The notes: generated by a model not told the origin, from the letters alone. Shown: positions 8,157 to 18,076, numbered from the stretch's first letter. The stretch is DNA of 64,000 nucleotides from Rhodospirillaceae bacterium (GCA_040219235.1 JAVJSV010000011.1:124001-188000), one strand, 5' to 3'. Numbers and translations are program-made.

Positions 8157-8630
8157 ATGCGTACTTTAGATCTTGCCCCCCTGTTTCGTGCCTCTGTGGG
8201 ATTCGACAATCTCACCCGCGTCCTTGAGGCATCGGCACGACATGACAATGCTCAAGCCTCATACCCCCCTTACAACATCGCCAAAGCCTCAGACGATGAT
8301 TATCGTATCACTTTTGCTGTTGCTGGCTTTGGAGAAGACGACATTGACGTGATGATCGAGAATAACTCTCTCACCGTGACCGGGAAATCCGAGCACGATG
8401 AAGACGAAGACGTGTCTTACCTTCATCGCGGCATTGCCGGTCGTTCGTTTCAGCGACGTTTCCAACTGGCAGACCATATTCAGGTGACAAGTGCCACCAT
8501 GGAAAAAGGTCTGTTGCACATTGATCTTAAGCGCGTGGTACCAGAAGCCTTGAAACCAAAGCGCATAGAAATTGCTGCAGCAACGCGGCCCAAGGTTATC
8601 GAAAGTTCGGTAACCCAAGAAGCCGCCTAA
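8157..8630 (+). CDS. Small heat-shock protein, Hsp20/IbpA family
   Basis: The 157-residue protein has an alpha-crystallin domain (residues about 38-140) with the YPPYNI entry of the IbpA group. The typical GLLHIDLKRVVPE strand also fits (cf. G-x-L-x-I-x-L-x-R-x-x-PE), and a C-terminal tail follows. It is a holdase that binds unfolding proteins. The reading frame stays open to 7926, but the ATG at 8157 with GGAGG 7 bp upstream is the real start; the upstream codons fall in the thermometer. It is divergent from cbpA and ends at a double hairpin. Confidence 0.93.
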   Translation: MRTLDLAPLFRASVGFDNLTRVLEASARHDNAQASYPPYNIAKASDDDYRITFAVAGFGEDDIDVMIENNSLTVTGKSEHDEDEDVSYLHRGIAGRSFQRRFQLADHIQVTSATMEKGLLHIDLKRVVPEALKPKRIEIAAATRPKVIESSVTQEAA

Positions 8631-8643
8631 ATAAAGAAACCAT

Positions 8644-8722
8644 CTCCTCTTAATTCCCCTCCCCAAGAGGAGTTGTCCAGATATCTACTTGCCCCTCGCA
8701 TACCCTGCGGGGGGCTTTTTTT
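8644..8722 (+). terminator. Two hairpins after hsp20; the second is a strong terminator
   Basis: CTCCTCTT (8644-8651) pairs with AAGAGGAG (8665-8672). Then GCCCCTCGC (8691-8699) pairs with GCGGGGGGC (8707-8715, one G-T pair), followed directly by seven T. The second hairpin is a textbook Rho-independent terminator. Confidence 0.85.
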
Positions 8723-8823
8723 GTGCCGTTCGAAATTTATTGTGTGTTGGACTCTTTGCCTGAACAACAGAAGACAGACCTGTTAGTCTGGGGGGATCAA
8801 AATATTTCTGAAGTAGGAAAGTC

Positions 8824-9225
8824 ATGGCGCGCTTAGAAAATGTAATACCGGTGTTTCCAGATTTGGAAGAGCGGTTTGGCCTTAGTTATGCGGTGAGAGC
8901 GGGCAAAACGATCTATTTGTCTGGTTTATTGGCAGCGGATGATAATTTTAACCTTGTTGGCGAGAACGACATGGAAACGCAAATCCGGTGCATATACGAC
9001 CGACTACAATTCGTCCTAGCAAAATGCGATGCAGATTTAAGGCATGTCGTCAGTGAAATTAACTTCACAACCAATTCTCCCGCCCTCAGTCGCGCCTCCT
9101 GGGTCCGCGAAAAAATATACAAAGATGCCGGCGCGGCTATGCCCGCGGCGACCGGTGTAGGCGTTTCAAGTCTGTATCTTCCTGGCGCTATGTTAGAAAC
9201 ACATGCAACAGCTGTGCTTGATTAG
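8824..9225 (+). CDS. RidA/YjgF/UK114-like protein, non-canonical active site
   Basis: This 133-residue single-domain protein matches the RidA superfamily, with a GKTIYLSGL strand near residue 25 and LPGAMLETHATAV at the end. In true RidA an Arg in the P-A-R-S/T stretch binds the substrate carboxylate during imine hydrolysis. Here the matching stretch reads PAATGVGVSSL and lacks that Arg, so it probably belongs to a subfamily with another reaction. It lies just before the RraA-like gene, and the two are likely an operon. Confidence 0.85.
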   Translation: MARLENVIPVFPDLEERFGLSYAVRAGKTIYLSGLLAADDNFNLVGENDMETQIRCIYDRLQFVLAKCDADLRHVVSEINFTTNSPALSRASWVREKIYKDAGAAMPAATGVGVSSLYLPGAMLETHATAVLD

Positions 9226-9239
9226 TTGGGTGTTTGGAT

Positions 9240-9968
9240 ATGTCTCATTATCGCATTATCACTGACTTTGCCCGCGTGGACCCTGATGTGGTCGAGCGCG
9301 CCATGGGGCTTTATTATTGTATCGTCGGCGGGCGTGTGGGGCCCCGCTACGTCATGGATGCAGGCATTAAAGCTTTAGAGCGTGATTGGCGCATATGCGG
9401 CACAGCGGTCACCGTAAAGCCAGAGCACACAGATGATGTTTTAATGGCGCAATTGGCGGGCAAATACGTCAAGCCGGGGGATGTTGTTGTGATTGATGCG
9501 GGTGGGCAATCTCATTCGGCCTGTCTGGGAGCGAGCATGGTCAACGGCTTTAAGGAAATGGGCGCGACAGGTGTTGTTGCAGACGGTTATGTCCTAACAG
9601 CTGAGGTCATGCGTAAAAGAGAGGGTGTGCCTGTTTTCTGTCGCGGTACGGTTTCCGTATCGCGGGGTATGGAGCATCCAGGGTGGATCAACACCCCAGT
9701 CGTGTGTGGTGGGGTCATCGTCAATCCAGGAGATTTGATTCTTGGAGATGAAGATGGCGTTGTCGTTGTCCCGCGCGAAATTGCCACAGAAATCATTGAT
9801 TTGGTTGAAGGGCGTGGCAATGAGCGCGAGGGTGCAATTCGACCCAGAGACGGTAAGTTGCCACCGCGTAAGTCTGTTGATGCGCCCTATTACCAGCGCT
9901 GTGGTGCCGAGGCTAAGCTGGAAGCGATGACCAATATCAAAATTGAGTCTGAGTTGAGGAAGAGCTAA
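9240..9968 (+). CDS. RraA-like protein (HMG-aldolase / RNase E regulator fold)
   Basis: The 242-residue protein shows the RraA core: GDVVVIDAGGQ, GATGVVADG and PVFCRG. The C-terminal part (NPGDLILGDEDGVVVVPRE) is typical of 4-hydroxy-4-methyl-2-oxoglutarate aldolase/RraA-like proteins. In the aldolases, DG is followed by an Arg-Asp pair that helps bind metal and substrate; here the same place reads DGYVLT, so classical aldolase activity is doubtful. ATG 9240 is preferred; a TTG at 9234 is in frame. It follows the RidA-like gene by 14 bp, suggesting one small catabolic operon. Confidence 0.85.
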   Translation: MSHYRIITDFARVDPDVVERAMGLYYCIVGGRVGPRYVMDAGIKALERDWRICGTAVTVKPEHTDDVLMAQLAGKYVKPGDVVVIDAGGQSHSACLGASMVNGFKEMGATGVVADGYVLTAEVMRKREGVPVFCRGTVSVSRGMEHPGWINTPVVCGGVIVNPGDLILGDEDGVVVVPREIATEIIDLVEGRGNEREGAIRPRDGKLPPRKSVDAPYYQRCGAEAKLEAMTNIKIESELRKS

Positions 9969-10905
9969 GTCAATCCAATTTCTGCGAGGCGCTGCTCTAA
10001 GAAAGCTTGCGCGGTGATGGGAGAGTTATAGCGGTTGGGATTGTCAGATGTGATGCATTCCGGAAGGGTTTCAATCACCACTTCAGGTGCGAAATGCAAG
10101 AAGTAAGGCATGGAATAGCGCGAAATATTAGCAGCTTCTCCAATCGGCCTTGAAACCCGATGTGTGGTGCTGGACAGAACGTTATTGGTCAGGCGTTGCA
10201 ACATATCCCCCACATTACAGACAATCGCTTTGGAGTCTGTTTGCACAGGAACCCAAGTGCCATCCCGTTTTAAAATTTCCAGGCCGGCCCGATCGGCCCC
10301 AGCCAATAAAGTAATTACATTTATATCTTCGTGTGCGGCGGCACGTGTCCCAGCGCCAGCCGTGGCGCAGGGGGGTAATGCAAAAGCCGTAATATACTGT
10401 TGCCGTTTGCCACACGGGGTTCAAAGAAATCCGGAGATTGCCCCAGGTAAATTGCAACCGCTCTAAGAAGCCGTCGTCCAAGCAGATCCATGGACTCAAA
10501 AAAACGCAGACAGTCCGTCTTAAAGCTTGTGTTGTCGGCTGGCCAAATATTCACAAGCGCGCTGTGATCTAGTGTTTGGGTGCCGCTGATGTCTCGTCCC
10601 ACATGCCAGAACTCTTTCAAGTCCGGCGTAGCGGCGTCTTTTGCGGTTTCAATGCCGAAAGGGGTATACCCGCGTTGGCCGCCACCACCTGCAATGTGGT
10701 AGCGCTGCTTGACTGCTGCGGGCAGAGCAAAAAACGTCCGTGCCGCCAACAGGCATTTTTCCATCGTCTCATCAGATATGCCGTGATTGGTAATAGCCAC
10801 GAAACCGGTTTCTGTCCAAGCCTGTCCTAGCTCTTTGCCGAACTGCGCGGGGTTATCGGTGAAGTTTCTCAAATCCACAGTCGGGATGGGGGAGTGAGGA
10901 GGCAT
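9965..10905 (-). pseudogene. 2-oxoglutarate/Fe(II) oxygenase (isopenicillin N synthase-like), split by a frameshift
   Basis: The first part (10905 down to 10321) encodes the N-terminal IPNS-like domain and runs out after HYPPAP. The next frame continues with RAAAHEDINVITLLAG, the catalytic His-X-Asp strand, and on to 9965 with the distal His in STTHRVSRP and the Arg in NISRYS. The two frames join seamlessly if one base is missing near 10360-10380. All catalytic residues exist but in two frames, so this is a recent pseudogene or a sequencing error. ATG 10905 follows an AGG. The 3' end overlaps the convergent RraA-like gene by 4 bp. Confidence 0.85.
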
Positions 10906-10932
10906 CAAACCTAAGGGATAAAATTAAAGCTG

Positions 10933-11019
10933 TGGTGCCCTCCGCCGGACTCGAACCGGCACGCCCTTACGGACAACGGATTTTAAGTCCGTTGCGTCTA
11001 CCAATTCCGCCAGGAGGGC
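10933..11019 (-). tRNA. tRNA-Leu (anticodon TAA)
   Basis: The minus strand reads a full type-II tRNA: acceptor GCCCTCC pairing with GGAGGGC, D-loop, and anticodon stem CGGA/TCCG around loop CTTAAAA. A long variable arm follows, then the T-arm GGTTCGAGTCC and an encoded CCA. The anticodon TAA (10983-10985) decodes UUA/UUG. Length is 87 nt including CCA. Confidence 0.95.
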
Positions 11020-11173
11020 ATCGCGTAGGTCTTAGGTAGCGGCTGCGCGCGAGAACCGCAACTTCAATTCTCAAATTATTGTGGTTTAAAAAGGCGAGGG
11101 TCAATTCTGCAACTTGGCCGGCCTTGTAAATCTTTCTGTTCACTAGGCGTAAAGGAACATCCGCGATTAGGCT

Positions 11174-11929
11174 CTAGTCTTGAATTTCTATATCAATGCT
11201 CGGTGTGTGCCCCAGGGCTTTGATGGCCGCGATGACCTTTTCTATGGCCAGATCAATGCTCTCTTGCACAGTGCCTTTAGCGACAACACTAAGACCAATG
11301 CGTTTTCCTCTGAAAAAGGGGTAGCTGCCAAGATCCACGTCCATATGCTGGTTCTGAATATGGGTGAGTTGGTCAGCCAAATCGCCTTCGCCGAGGTGGA
11401 CCTCAACAAATCTCGATAGAACCGGATCACCTTGAGCCAAGGTCGGGGCGAGGGAATCAAACATGGCTTTTGCAATACTGGGAACGCCAGCCAACACATA
11501 CACGTTTTCCATTTGAATGCCTGGTGCTGCTGTCGCCTTCGATTCAATTGGCAAAGCGCCTTCGGGCAAGTCAGCCATCTTGAGGCGTGCTTCATTGAGT
11601 TTTGCACCGTAGTACTGAGACATCTTATCAACAGATGCTTGATGCCGCTTTAATCTCACACCAAAGGCTTTAGCGACCGCTGCTGCGGTGATGTCATCAT
11701 GGGTTGGGCCAATGCCACCTGTGGTAAACACATACGTGTACGTCGTGCGCAGTGTATTCACAGCTGTAACAATTTCATCTTCAATATCCGGAATAACACG
11801 AACGGCACGCAAAGGAATTCCGATGCGTCCCAGTGCTGTCGCCAGAAACTGAATGTTGGCATCACGGGTGCGGCCAGACAAAATTTCGTTGCCGATAACA
11901 ATCAGGGCTGCTGTAGGGTTTTCACTCAT
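11174..11929 (-). CDS. CinA N-terminal/MoCF-type (molybdopterin-binding) domain protein
   Basis: The protein of about 251 residues has the MoCF_biosynth fold. It opens with AALIVIGNEILSGRTRDAN, and TTGGIGPTHDDIT near residue 72 is the nucleotide/pterin-binding loop. The amidase (PncC) half of full CinA is missing, as is usual in alphaproteobacteria. ATG 11929 (MSENPTAALI) is preferred to a TTG at 11965. It is followed upstream by the NUDIX and argJ genes on the same strand. Confidence 0.88.
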   Translation of the reverse strand: MSENPTAALIVIGNEILSGRTRDANIQFLATALGRIGIPLRAVRVIPDIEDEIVTAVNTLRTTYTYVFTTGGIGPTHDDITAAAVAKAFGVRLKRHQASVDKMSQYYGAKLNEARLKMADLPEGALPIESKATAAPGIQMENVYVLAGVPSIAKAMFDSLAPTLAQGDPVLSRFVEVHLGEGDLADQLTHIQNQHMDVDLGSYPFFRGKRIGLSVVAKGTVQESIDLAIEKVIAAIKALGHTPSIDIEIQD

Positions 11930-11970
11930 GTCTCGCACTCTAGGGTTCAGTCTGACGCGGTGCAACTTTG

Positions 11971-12369
11971 TTAATAATCACGCTCGAACATGGGAACGAG
12001 GGGTAAGTCCGCTGGGGGCATCGGATAGTTTTTGAGATCACTGGCTTTTACCCATGCGAAGGCTTGTCGTTCCTGCGGTTCAATATCACCCGTCCATGTG
12101 CGGCAGATATAAAGCGGCATCAGAAGGTGAAAAGATTCATAACCGTGAGATATAAAGGTGTAGGGCCTGCAGGTTTCGGGCGCGATGATGAGGCCCAATT
12201 CTTCTTTGAGTTCACGGCTCAACGCTTGTTCGGGTGTTTCACCGTCTTCAAGCTTTCCTCCTGGAAACTCCCAAAGCCCAGCCATGGCTTTGCCCGGTGG
12301 GCGCTGGGTGATCAGAATTTCGTCACGGTCATTCATCAGGGCTGCGGCGACAACGGTGACTATCTTCAT
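11971..12369 (-). CDS. mutT: NUDIX hydrolase, MutT-like (8-oxo-dGTP diphosphatase)
   Basis: This 132-residue protein contains a complete Nudix box around residues 38-60 (GKLEDGETPEQALSRELKEE followed by LG), with all catalytic Glu residues. The small size and the GLWEFPGGK entry match MutT, which removes oxidised dGTP. In many alphaproteobacteria mutT follows argJ, as it does here in the leftward direction (24-bp gap). Confidence 0.9.
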   Translation of the reverse strand: MKIVTVVAAALMNDRDEILITQRPPGKAMAGLWEFPGGKLEDGETPEQALSRELKEELGLIIAPETCRPYTFISHGYESFHLLMPLYICRTWTGDIEPQERQAFAWVKASDLKNYPMPPADLPLVPMFERDY

Positions 12370-12393
12370 GTTCGCGCCTTCATGTTCGCGCCT

Positions 12394-13626
12394 TTATGTC
12401 CGATAGTCTGCATTGATATCAATGTATCCGTGGGTCAGATCACAGGTCCATACTGTCGCTTTGCCACTGGCAATTCCTACATCAACCTGAATCTCAATAT
12501 GACGCCCGGTCATATGCGCCGTGACAGGCGTTTCGTCATAGTCTTCTATTGGTTCACCGTTTTTGGTGATCTGGATGCCGCCGATGGTAATGTCTAATTT
12601 GTCACGGTCGGCGCGTTCACCGGCTTTCCCCACGGCCATGACGATGCGGCCCCAGTTTGCATCTTCACCCGCAATTGCTGTTTTGACCAAGGGGGAATTG
12701 CCAATCGCGAGCCCTATTTTTCGCGCTGCTTCATCGCTCTCGGCACCCGTGACGCGAATCTCAATAAACTTCTGCGCCCCTTCCCCGTCTTTTACAACCT
12801 GATGTGCCAGATCAAGCAGCAGGTCATTGAGAGCCTGCTCAAAGTCTCTCGTACGCGCTTCACCAATCTTAGTGACGGTCTGATGCTGGGCCTGGCCCGT
12901 TGCAAACAACAAAAGAGTATCAGATGTCGATGTGTCGCTATCGACGGTAATGGCGTTAAAGCTTTTGTTGGCTCCATCGGCGATAAACCGCTGAGCCACC
13001 TCCGGAGAGAGAGCGGCGTCTGTCATCACATAGGCGAGCATCGTCGCCATGTCTGGCGCAATCATGCCGGACCCTTTGGCGATTCCCACCAGGGTTACAG
13101 TTTCGCCATCAATTGTTGCCGTCCGCACGGCTCCTTTGGGATAGGTGTCTGTTGTCATGATGGCGTGGGCTGCATCTTCCCACTTGCTGCCTGACAAATT
13201 GGTCTTGAGATCGTCAATTTTTACAGTGATCCGATCCTCAAGAAGGTATTGCCCTATTGTACCGGTGGAACACACAAACACATCTTCATTTTCGCAGGAG
13301 AGGGCGTTGGCCACGGCGACAACAGTTTTTTCCACGGCTTGCCGCCCACGTTGCCCGGTAAAGACATTAGAATTGCCAGCGTTTACGACGAGAGCGCGGG
13401 CCTGACCGTTTTTTATAGCCACACGGTTCCACTCAACGGGCGCGCCAGCGGTAACGGATTTGGTCATCACGCCGCCCACCACTGTGCCAGGGGCAAACTC
13501 CGCCAGCATCAGGTCAAGCCGCCCTTTATATCTTATGCCAGCTGCGCAAGCGGCCAGGCGCACCCCTTTTACCGGCGGAAGATGAGGAAAGTGGTCTGGT
13601 GCGAAAGGGGATTTAGGGTCAGCCAT
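12394..13626 (-). CDS. argJ: Bifunctional ornithine acetyltransferase / N-acetylglutamate synthase
   Basis: The 410-residue protein matches full-length ArgJ. The self-cleavage site is present in MATMLAYVMTDA (about residue 194), where cleavage between Ala and Thr frees the catalytic Thr of the beta chain. The GNAGNSNVFTG-like stretch and ANWGRIVMAVGKAG are also typical. It recycles the acetyl group from N-acetylornithine to glutamate in arginine synthesis. It leads the leftward group argJ-mutT-cinA-like. Confidence 0.96.
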   Translation of the reverse strand: MADPKSPFAPDHFPHLPPVKGVRLAACAAGIRYKGRLDLMLAEFAPGTVVGGVMTKSVTAGAPVEWNRVAIKNGQARALVVNAGNSNVFTGQRGRQAVEKTVVAVANALSCENEDVFVCSTGTIGQYLLEDRITVKIDDLKTNLSGSKWEDAAHAIMTTDTYPKGAVRTATIDGETVTLVGIAKGSGMIAPDMATMLAYVMTDAALSPEVAQRFIADGANKSFNAITVDSDTSTSDTLLLFATGQAQHQTVTKIGEARTRDFEQALNDLLLDLAHQVVKDGEGAQKFIEIRVTGAESDEAARKIGLAIGNSPLVKTAIAGEDANWGRIVMAVGKAGERADRDKLDITIGGIQITKNGEPIEDYDETPVTAHMTGRHIEIQVDVGIASGKATVWTCDLTHGYIDINADYRT

Positions 13627-13745
13627 AGCAATATATCCTAGTTATACGCGGTTATTCGCATACGGTTGATCTCCCGTCTAGCACTGCCTTATGTCCTGCA
13701 AAACCGCTAAAGCACTGAAAATGGTCGATTTATGCCTCCCTGTCG

Positions 13746-13774
13746 TTGACAGTTGGCGGGCATGTTCTTATGTC
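13746..13774 (+). promoter_or_regulatory. Sigma-70-type promoter for secA
   Basis: A perfect TTGACA (13746-13751) and TATGTC (13769-13774) are separated by 17 bp, 56 bp before the secA start codon. It is the clearest housekeeping promoter in the window. Confidence 0.65.
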
Positions 13775-13829
13775 TTCGGCGTCGTATCGGGCCCGATACG
13801 CCTTATTTTAACCTCTGATCGAGGTGCCC

Positions 13830-16571
13830 ATGCTCGGCGCTCTAGCCAAACGACTGTTTGGAACTTCTAATGATCGTATCATCAAGCAATTACAGCCAAC
13901 TGTTGATGCCGTAAACGCGCTCGAGCCTGAACTCGAGAAACTTGATGATGAAGCTTTGCGGGCGCGCACAGCCTGGCTTAAATCCCGTCTGGCTGCTGGC
14001 GAATCTCTGGATGATATTTTGCCTGATGCTTTCGCCACGGTGCGGGAAGCGGCAAAGCGAACCCTCGGACAGCGCCACTTTGATGTTCAGATCATGGGCG
14101 GCATCATTCTTCACAGCGGTCAAATTGCTGAAATGGGAACAGGCGAAGGCAAGACTCTGGTAGCCACCTTGCCTGTTTATCTTAACGCCCTTGAAGAAAA
14201 AGGCGTTCATGTTGTTACCGTCAATGATTACCTCGCCGGACGCGACGCAGAGTGGATGGGCCAAGTTTATCGTTTTCTGGGTCTGACAGTTGGGGTTATC
14301 CAAGGCGGGATGGATGATCATGCGCGCCGCTCAGCGTATGCCTGCGATGTAACCTACGGCACCAACAACGAATACGGCTTCGATTACCTGCGCGATAATA
14401 TGAAGTTTGCCATTGCCGATATGGTCTTGCGGGACTTCTCTTTCGCCATCGTTGACGAGGTTGACTCCATTTTAATCGACGAAGCCCGCACACCGTTGGT
14501 CATCTCCGGGCCATCCGAAGACAAAACGGATCTCTATGGAAAAGTCGATACGATTATTCCGTTGTTGACCGAAGACGATTACGAAAAAGATGAAAAGCAA
14601 CGCTCCATAGCGCTCACTGATGACGGTGCGGAACATGCCGAAGAGTTGCTGCGTGAGAAGGGTATTCTCACGGAAGGCAATATGTATGACCTGCAAAACA
14701 TAGCGCTCATTCATCACGTTAACCAAGGACTCCGAGCCCACCACTTGTTCCAGAAAGACGTGCACTATCTTGTGCGGGACAACCGCGTTCATTTGATTGA
14801 TGAGTTTACCGGCCGTGTGATGGAAGGCCGTCGGCTATCAGATGGCCTGCATCAAGCCATTGAAGCGCGCGAGAATGTTGCCGTCCAGAATGAGAACCAG
14901 ACTCTCGCATCTATTACCTACCAAAACTATTTCAGAATGTATCCGAAACTGGCCGGCATGACGGGCACGGCCATGACAGAAGCTGAAGAATTTGGTGAGA
15001 TTTATGGTCTAGATGTTGTTCAGGTTCCGCCCAATGTGCCGCAAGCACGCATCGATGCTGATGATGAAGTGTATCGGACGGAAGAAGAAAAGAACGAAGC
15101 CATCATCGAGTTGATCAAAGACTGTGCAGAGCGCAAGCAACCGGTTTTGGTTGGCACGGTTTCCATCGATAAATCAGAAAAACTTGCGGCGCTTCTTAAA
15201 AAAACCCACAAAATCACGGCGGAAGTTCTCAACGCCAAGCAGCATGAACGTGAAGCCCACATTATCTCTCAGGCCGGTATTCCGGGTGCGGTGACCATCG
15301 CGACCAACATGGCGGGCCGCGGCACAGATATTCAACTCGGCGGCAATCCAGATTTCCAAATTGAAGCCAAAGAGCAATCAACCGGCAAGCCTCTGACGGA
15401 CGCTGAAAAGCAAAAAATCCGCGATGACATAAACGTGCAAAAGAAGATTGCACTTGAGGCCGGCGGCCTTTTCGTTCTGGGCACAGAGCGTCATGAGAGT
15501 CGTCGCATCGACAACCAGTTGCGTGGCCGCTCAGGGCGCCAGGGTGACCCAGGTTCGTCAAGGTTCTTCTTGTCTCTCCAAGACGATCTGATGCGCATTT
15601 TTGGTTCCGAGCGTATGGACAGTATGCTCCAGCGCTTAGGGTTAGAGCGCGGGGAAGCGATTATTCATCCGTGGATCAATAAGGCTATTGAAAAAGCGCA
15701 GTCTAAAGTTGAGGCCCGTAACTTCGATATCCGGAAAAATCTTCTGCAGTATGACGACGTCATGAATGACCAGCGCAAGGCGATTTTTGATCAACGTAAA
15801 GAAGTTATGTCTGCTGATGACGTGTCTGAATTCGTCACGGATATGCGTCACGAAGTCATTGAGGACCTTGTTGCCCGTACCATGCCCGAGCGCGCGATGG
15901 CGGAGCAATGGGATATCGATCTTCTGCATGAAGAGAGCATTCGCCTGTTGAGCCTGGATTTGCCGTTTGCCGAATGGGCGGCAGAAGAGGGCATCGCCGA
16001 CGAAGAAATTCGCGACCGTATGATTGCACAGTCCGACAGTAAAATGGCCCAGAAAAGTGTTAATGTCGGACCAGACGTCATGCGTCGGGTTGAAAAAAGC
16101 TTGGTCTTGCAAATGATCGACGCAGGCTGGCGCGATCACTTGCAGCAGTTGGATTATTTGCGCAGCTCAGTTGGCCTCAGATCCTATGCGCAGAAGCAAC
16201 CGCTGCTCGAGTACCAAAAAGAATCCTTCACAATGTTCCAGGAAATGCTGGAAGGGCTGCGTGAGCGGGTCACAGAAATTCTATCGCGTGTGGAAATTAA
16301 GGTTGACCCGACAGAAGACCAGTTGAAGCCGGTCGGTCCGGGGATTCCAAAGGGATTCAGTCCTGAAGAAGTTGCTGCGCGTCGCAAACGCGTTGATGAA
16401 ATTGGGCAGCAGCGCGCCATGCCGCGAATCAAGCCCGATGACCGCGACCCCAATGACCCGGCGACCTGGGGTAAGGTGTCCCGCAATGAGGTTTGCCCCT
16501 GTGGTTCAGGCAAAAAATACAAGCATTGTCATGGGGTTGTGGGGTCTCGCGCTGAAACTGAAAAAGCCTGA
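13830..16571 (+). CDS. secA: Protein translocase ATPase SecA
   Basis: At about 913 residues this is full length. It has Walker A MGTGEGKT (about residue 103), the DEAD-type [15 protein letters not shown] near 208, and NMAGRGTDI and [12 protein letters not shown] in the second motor half. The C-terminal zinc-binding [14 protein letters not shown] binds SecB and lipids. It drives preproteins through SecYEG. ATG 13830 with GAGG 7 bp upstream is preferred to the in-frame GTG at 13824. It is monocistronic or followed by the small gene at 16683. Confidence 0.98.
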   Translation: MLGALAKRLFGTSNDRIIKQLQPTVDAVNALEPELEKLDDEALRARTAWLKSRLAAGESLDDILPDAFATVREAAKRTLGQRHFDVQIMGGIILHSGQIAEMGTGEGKTLVATLPVYLNALEEKGVHVVTVNDYLAGRDAEWMGQVYRFLGLTVGVIQGGMDDHARRSAYACDVTYGTNNEYGFDYLRDNMKFAIADMVLRDFSFAIVDEVDSILIDEARTPLVISGPSEDKTDLYGKVDTIIPLLTEDDYEKDEKQRSIALTDDGAEHAEELLREKGILTEGNMYDLQNIALIHHVNQGLRAHHLFQKDVHYLVRDNRVHLIDEFTGRVMEGRRLSDGLHQAIEARENVAVQNENQTLASITYQNYFRMYPKLAGMTGTAMTEAEEFGEIYGLDVVQVPPNVPQARIDADDEVYRTEEEKNEAIIELIKDCAERKQPVLVGTVSIDKSEKLAALLKKTHKITAEVLNAKQHEREAHIISQAGIPGAVTIATNMAGRGTDIQLGGNPDFQIEAKEQSTGKPLTDAEKQKIRDDINVQKKIALEAGGLFVLGTERHESRRIDNQLRGRSGRQGDPGSSRFFLSLQDDLMRIFGSERMDSMLQRLGLERGEAIIHPWINKAIEKAQSKVEARNFDIRKNLLQYDDVMNDQRKAIFDQRKEVMSADDVSEFVTDMRHEVIEDLVARTMPERAMAEQWDIDLLHEESIRLLSLDLPFAEWAAEEGIADEEIRDRMIAQSDSKMAQKSVNVGPDVMRRVEKSLVLQMIDAGWRDHLQQLDYLRSSVGLRSYAQKQPLLEYQKESFTMFQEMLEGLRERVTEILSRVEIKVDPTEDQLKPVGPGIPKGFSPEEVAARRKRVDEIGQQRAMPRIKPDDRDPNDPATWGKVSRNEVCPCGSGKKYKHCHGVVGSRAETEKA

Positions 16572-16682
16572 AACCTTTTGAGGTCTGGGTGCGTTTTTGA
16601 CGAAACAGCGCACAATCGTTATGCTTCGTTAACCAGTTTCTGATGCTTTAGGGCTGCACCTGCCGCCGCAAAGAGAGAACAA

Positions 16683-16904
16683 ATGACCATAGAGCCAACA
16701 CTTCAATCGGTTGTGACATCGCAACGGTCGAATCTTCTCAACCAGATCGGCAATGCGGCTCAAGGTAGTCAGGCAGCTAACACCAGGGCTACTGTTGCCA
16801 GTGTGACTGAGCAAGTGCAGAAGAAGCCTATCAATGACGATCCCAACTTTGGACTGGCACCACCGCCTGCTGGCCGCGGCAGCAAGCTTGATATTTCCAT
16901 CTGA
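16683..16904 (+). CDS. Small hypothetical protein, 73 residues
   Basis: It starts 112 bp after secA with an AGAGAG 5 bp upstream of the ATG. The product is hydrophilic, Gln/Ala/Asn-rich in the first half and ends in a Pro-rich segment (APPPAGRGSKLDISI). It has no signal peptide, membrane segment or recognisable domain. It resembles the small, disordered, flagellar-like linker proteins of alphaproteobacteria, but I cannot name it. Confidence 0.55.
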   Translation: MTIEPTLQSVVTSQRSNLLNQIGNAAQGSQAANTRATVASVTEQVQKKPINDDPNFGLAPPPAGRGSKLDISI

Positions 16905-17023
16905 TCTTTGGAGTCTTGGGCGTGATCGTCTCTGGTGTCGGGCTGATCACTAAAGTCTATACCTTTACGCCCTCTGATTTTGTCCTATAGGCTGAGCCCT
17001 CGGAAATAAATCGGGGGAAAGCC

Positions 17024-18076
17024 ATGCGTTATCTCTGTATCGCAGTATTCGCTCTTTCAGGTTTAGCCCTGGCGGCGCAGGCCCAAGACCAGCCCCCTCT
17101 CCAGCGTGACCTGATGATCATCAGCGAACTGTTTCCAGGCACTTACGACAACATGGAGCAGTTCTATTTTGATAATCGCCTCAATCTTCCAGAAGATCAG
17201 CGCCATGAGCGGGTTTTGACAGAAGTCCGGCGTATTCCAAACAATCGCTTTGGCGAAAACGCTTTCTTTGTCCTCGACTATTGGTATCAGCAGGATCGCT
17301 GGCATCCACGCATCTATGCGTTTGAGGTTGACGACACTGAACAAGCCATTCGCATGAAAATGCATTTCTTTGTCGGGTTCGACCGGACCCCTTATTTAAA
17401 AGGGCATGAGAATATTGAAGGCCTGAACGCGCTCTCTTTGTCTGATTTGACGCGCTTGCCAGGGTGCGATGTTTTTTGGCGGGCTGCTGTTGGTGGGTAC
17501 CATGGCCGCGTCAAGGATAAAGCCTGCGCGTATGAGGAGGGTGGCGAGCAAATCTATGGAGATTTTCAGCTGATGCTCAGTGACCGCGCGTTTTGGAAAG
17601 GCGATGTCATTCGTCGTCTGTCCGATGATGTGCAGGTCAATGCGGAACCTGAAGTGCTGCACAAACAATTAAAGGCCCGGCATTTCACTTGTTCTATGTC
17701 CTTCAGTGGGGAACGCGGCAAGAAAGAAAGCTTCTTTCCCCTGCCCATCAATGATCAAGGCGGCACGTACTTTGTTCCACGCCCCACAGCCGAAAAACCC
17801 GACCGGCAAATTGGGATTCGGTTGCGCAATGTGGATTGGGCCATGAACAACACAGCCAACGGCTTCACCAATGATGTGTTTGTCATGTACATTGTTGAAC
17901 GGGCCAGCGGGCAAGACGACTACAACGTCACTTACACCTGGGGCGCGCCGGAAGAAACCAGCGTCGGTCTGAATCTCCAGTGGTTGCTGGCCTCCTGCTA
18001 CATCACGCCGCAGGGTGAAACGCGACCTTACCTTACGAGAACCCCAGCAGGCCCTTGGCAAAGTCCTCCGCCGTAA
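17024..18076 (+). CDS. CpcT/CpeT (DUF1001) family exported protein
   Basis: The 350-residue protein begins with a Sec signal peptide (about 20 residues, cut near AQA-QD). The mature part fits the CpeT/CpcT fold: GTYDNMEQ near residue 40, a central LPGCDVFWR and an FQLMLSDRAFW stretch. In cyanobacteria, members attach bilins to phycobiliproteins; nothing here suggests phycobilisomes, so the role must differ, possibly binding another lipophilic ligand in the periplasm. The last 44 bp overlap the end of ftsY on the opposite strand. Confidence 0.75.
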   Translation: MRYLCIAVFALSGLALAAQAQDQPPLQRDLMIISELFPGTYDNMEQFYFDNRLNLPEDQRHERVLTEVRRIPNNRFGENAFFVLDYWYQQDRWHPRIYAFEVDDTEQAIRMKMHFFVGFDRTPYLKGHENIEGLNALSLSDLTRLPGCDVFWRAAVGGYHGRVKDKACAYEEGGEQIYGDFQLMLSDRAFWKGDVIRRLSDDVQVNAEPEVLHKQLKARHFTCSMSFSGERGKKESFFPLPINDQGGTYFVPRPTAEKPDRQIGIRLRNVDWAMNNTANGFTNDVFVMYIVERASGQDDYNVTYTWGAPEETSVGLNLQWLLASCYITPQGETRPYLTRTPAGPWQSPPP

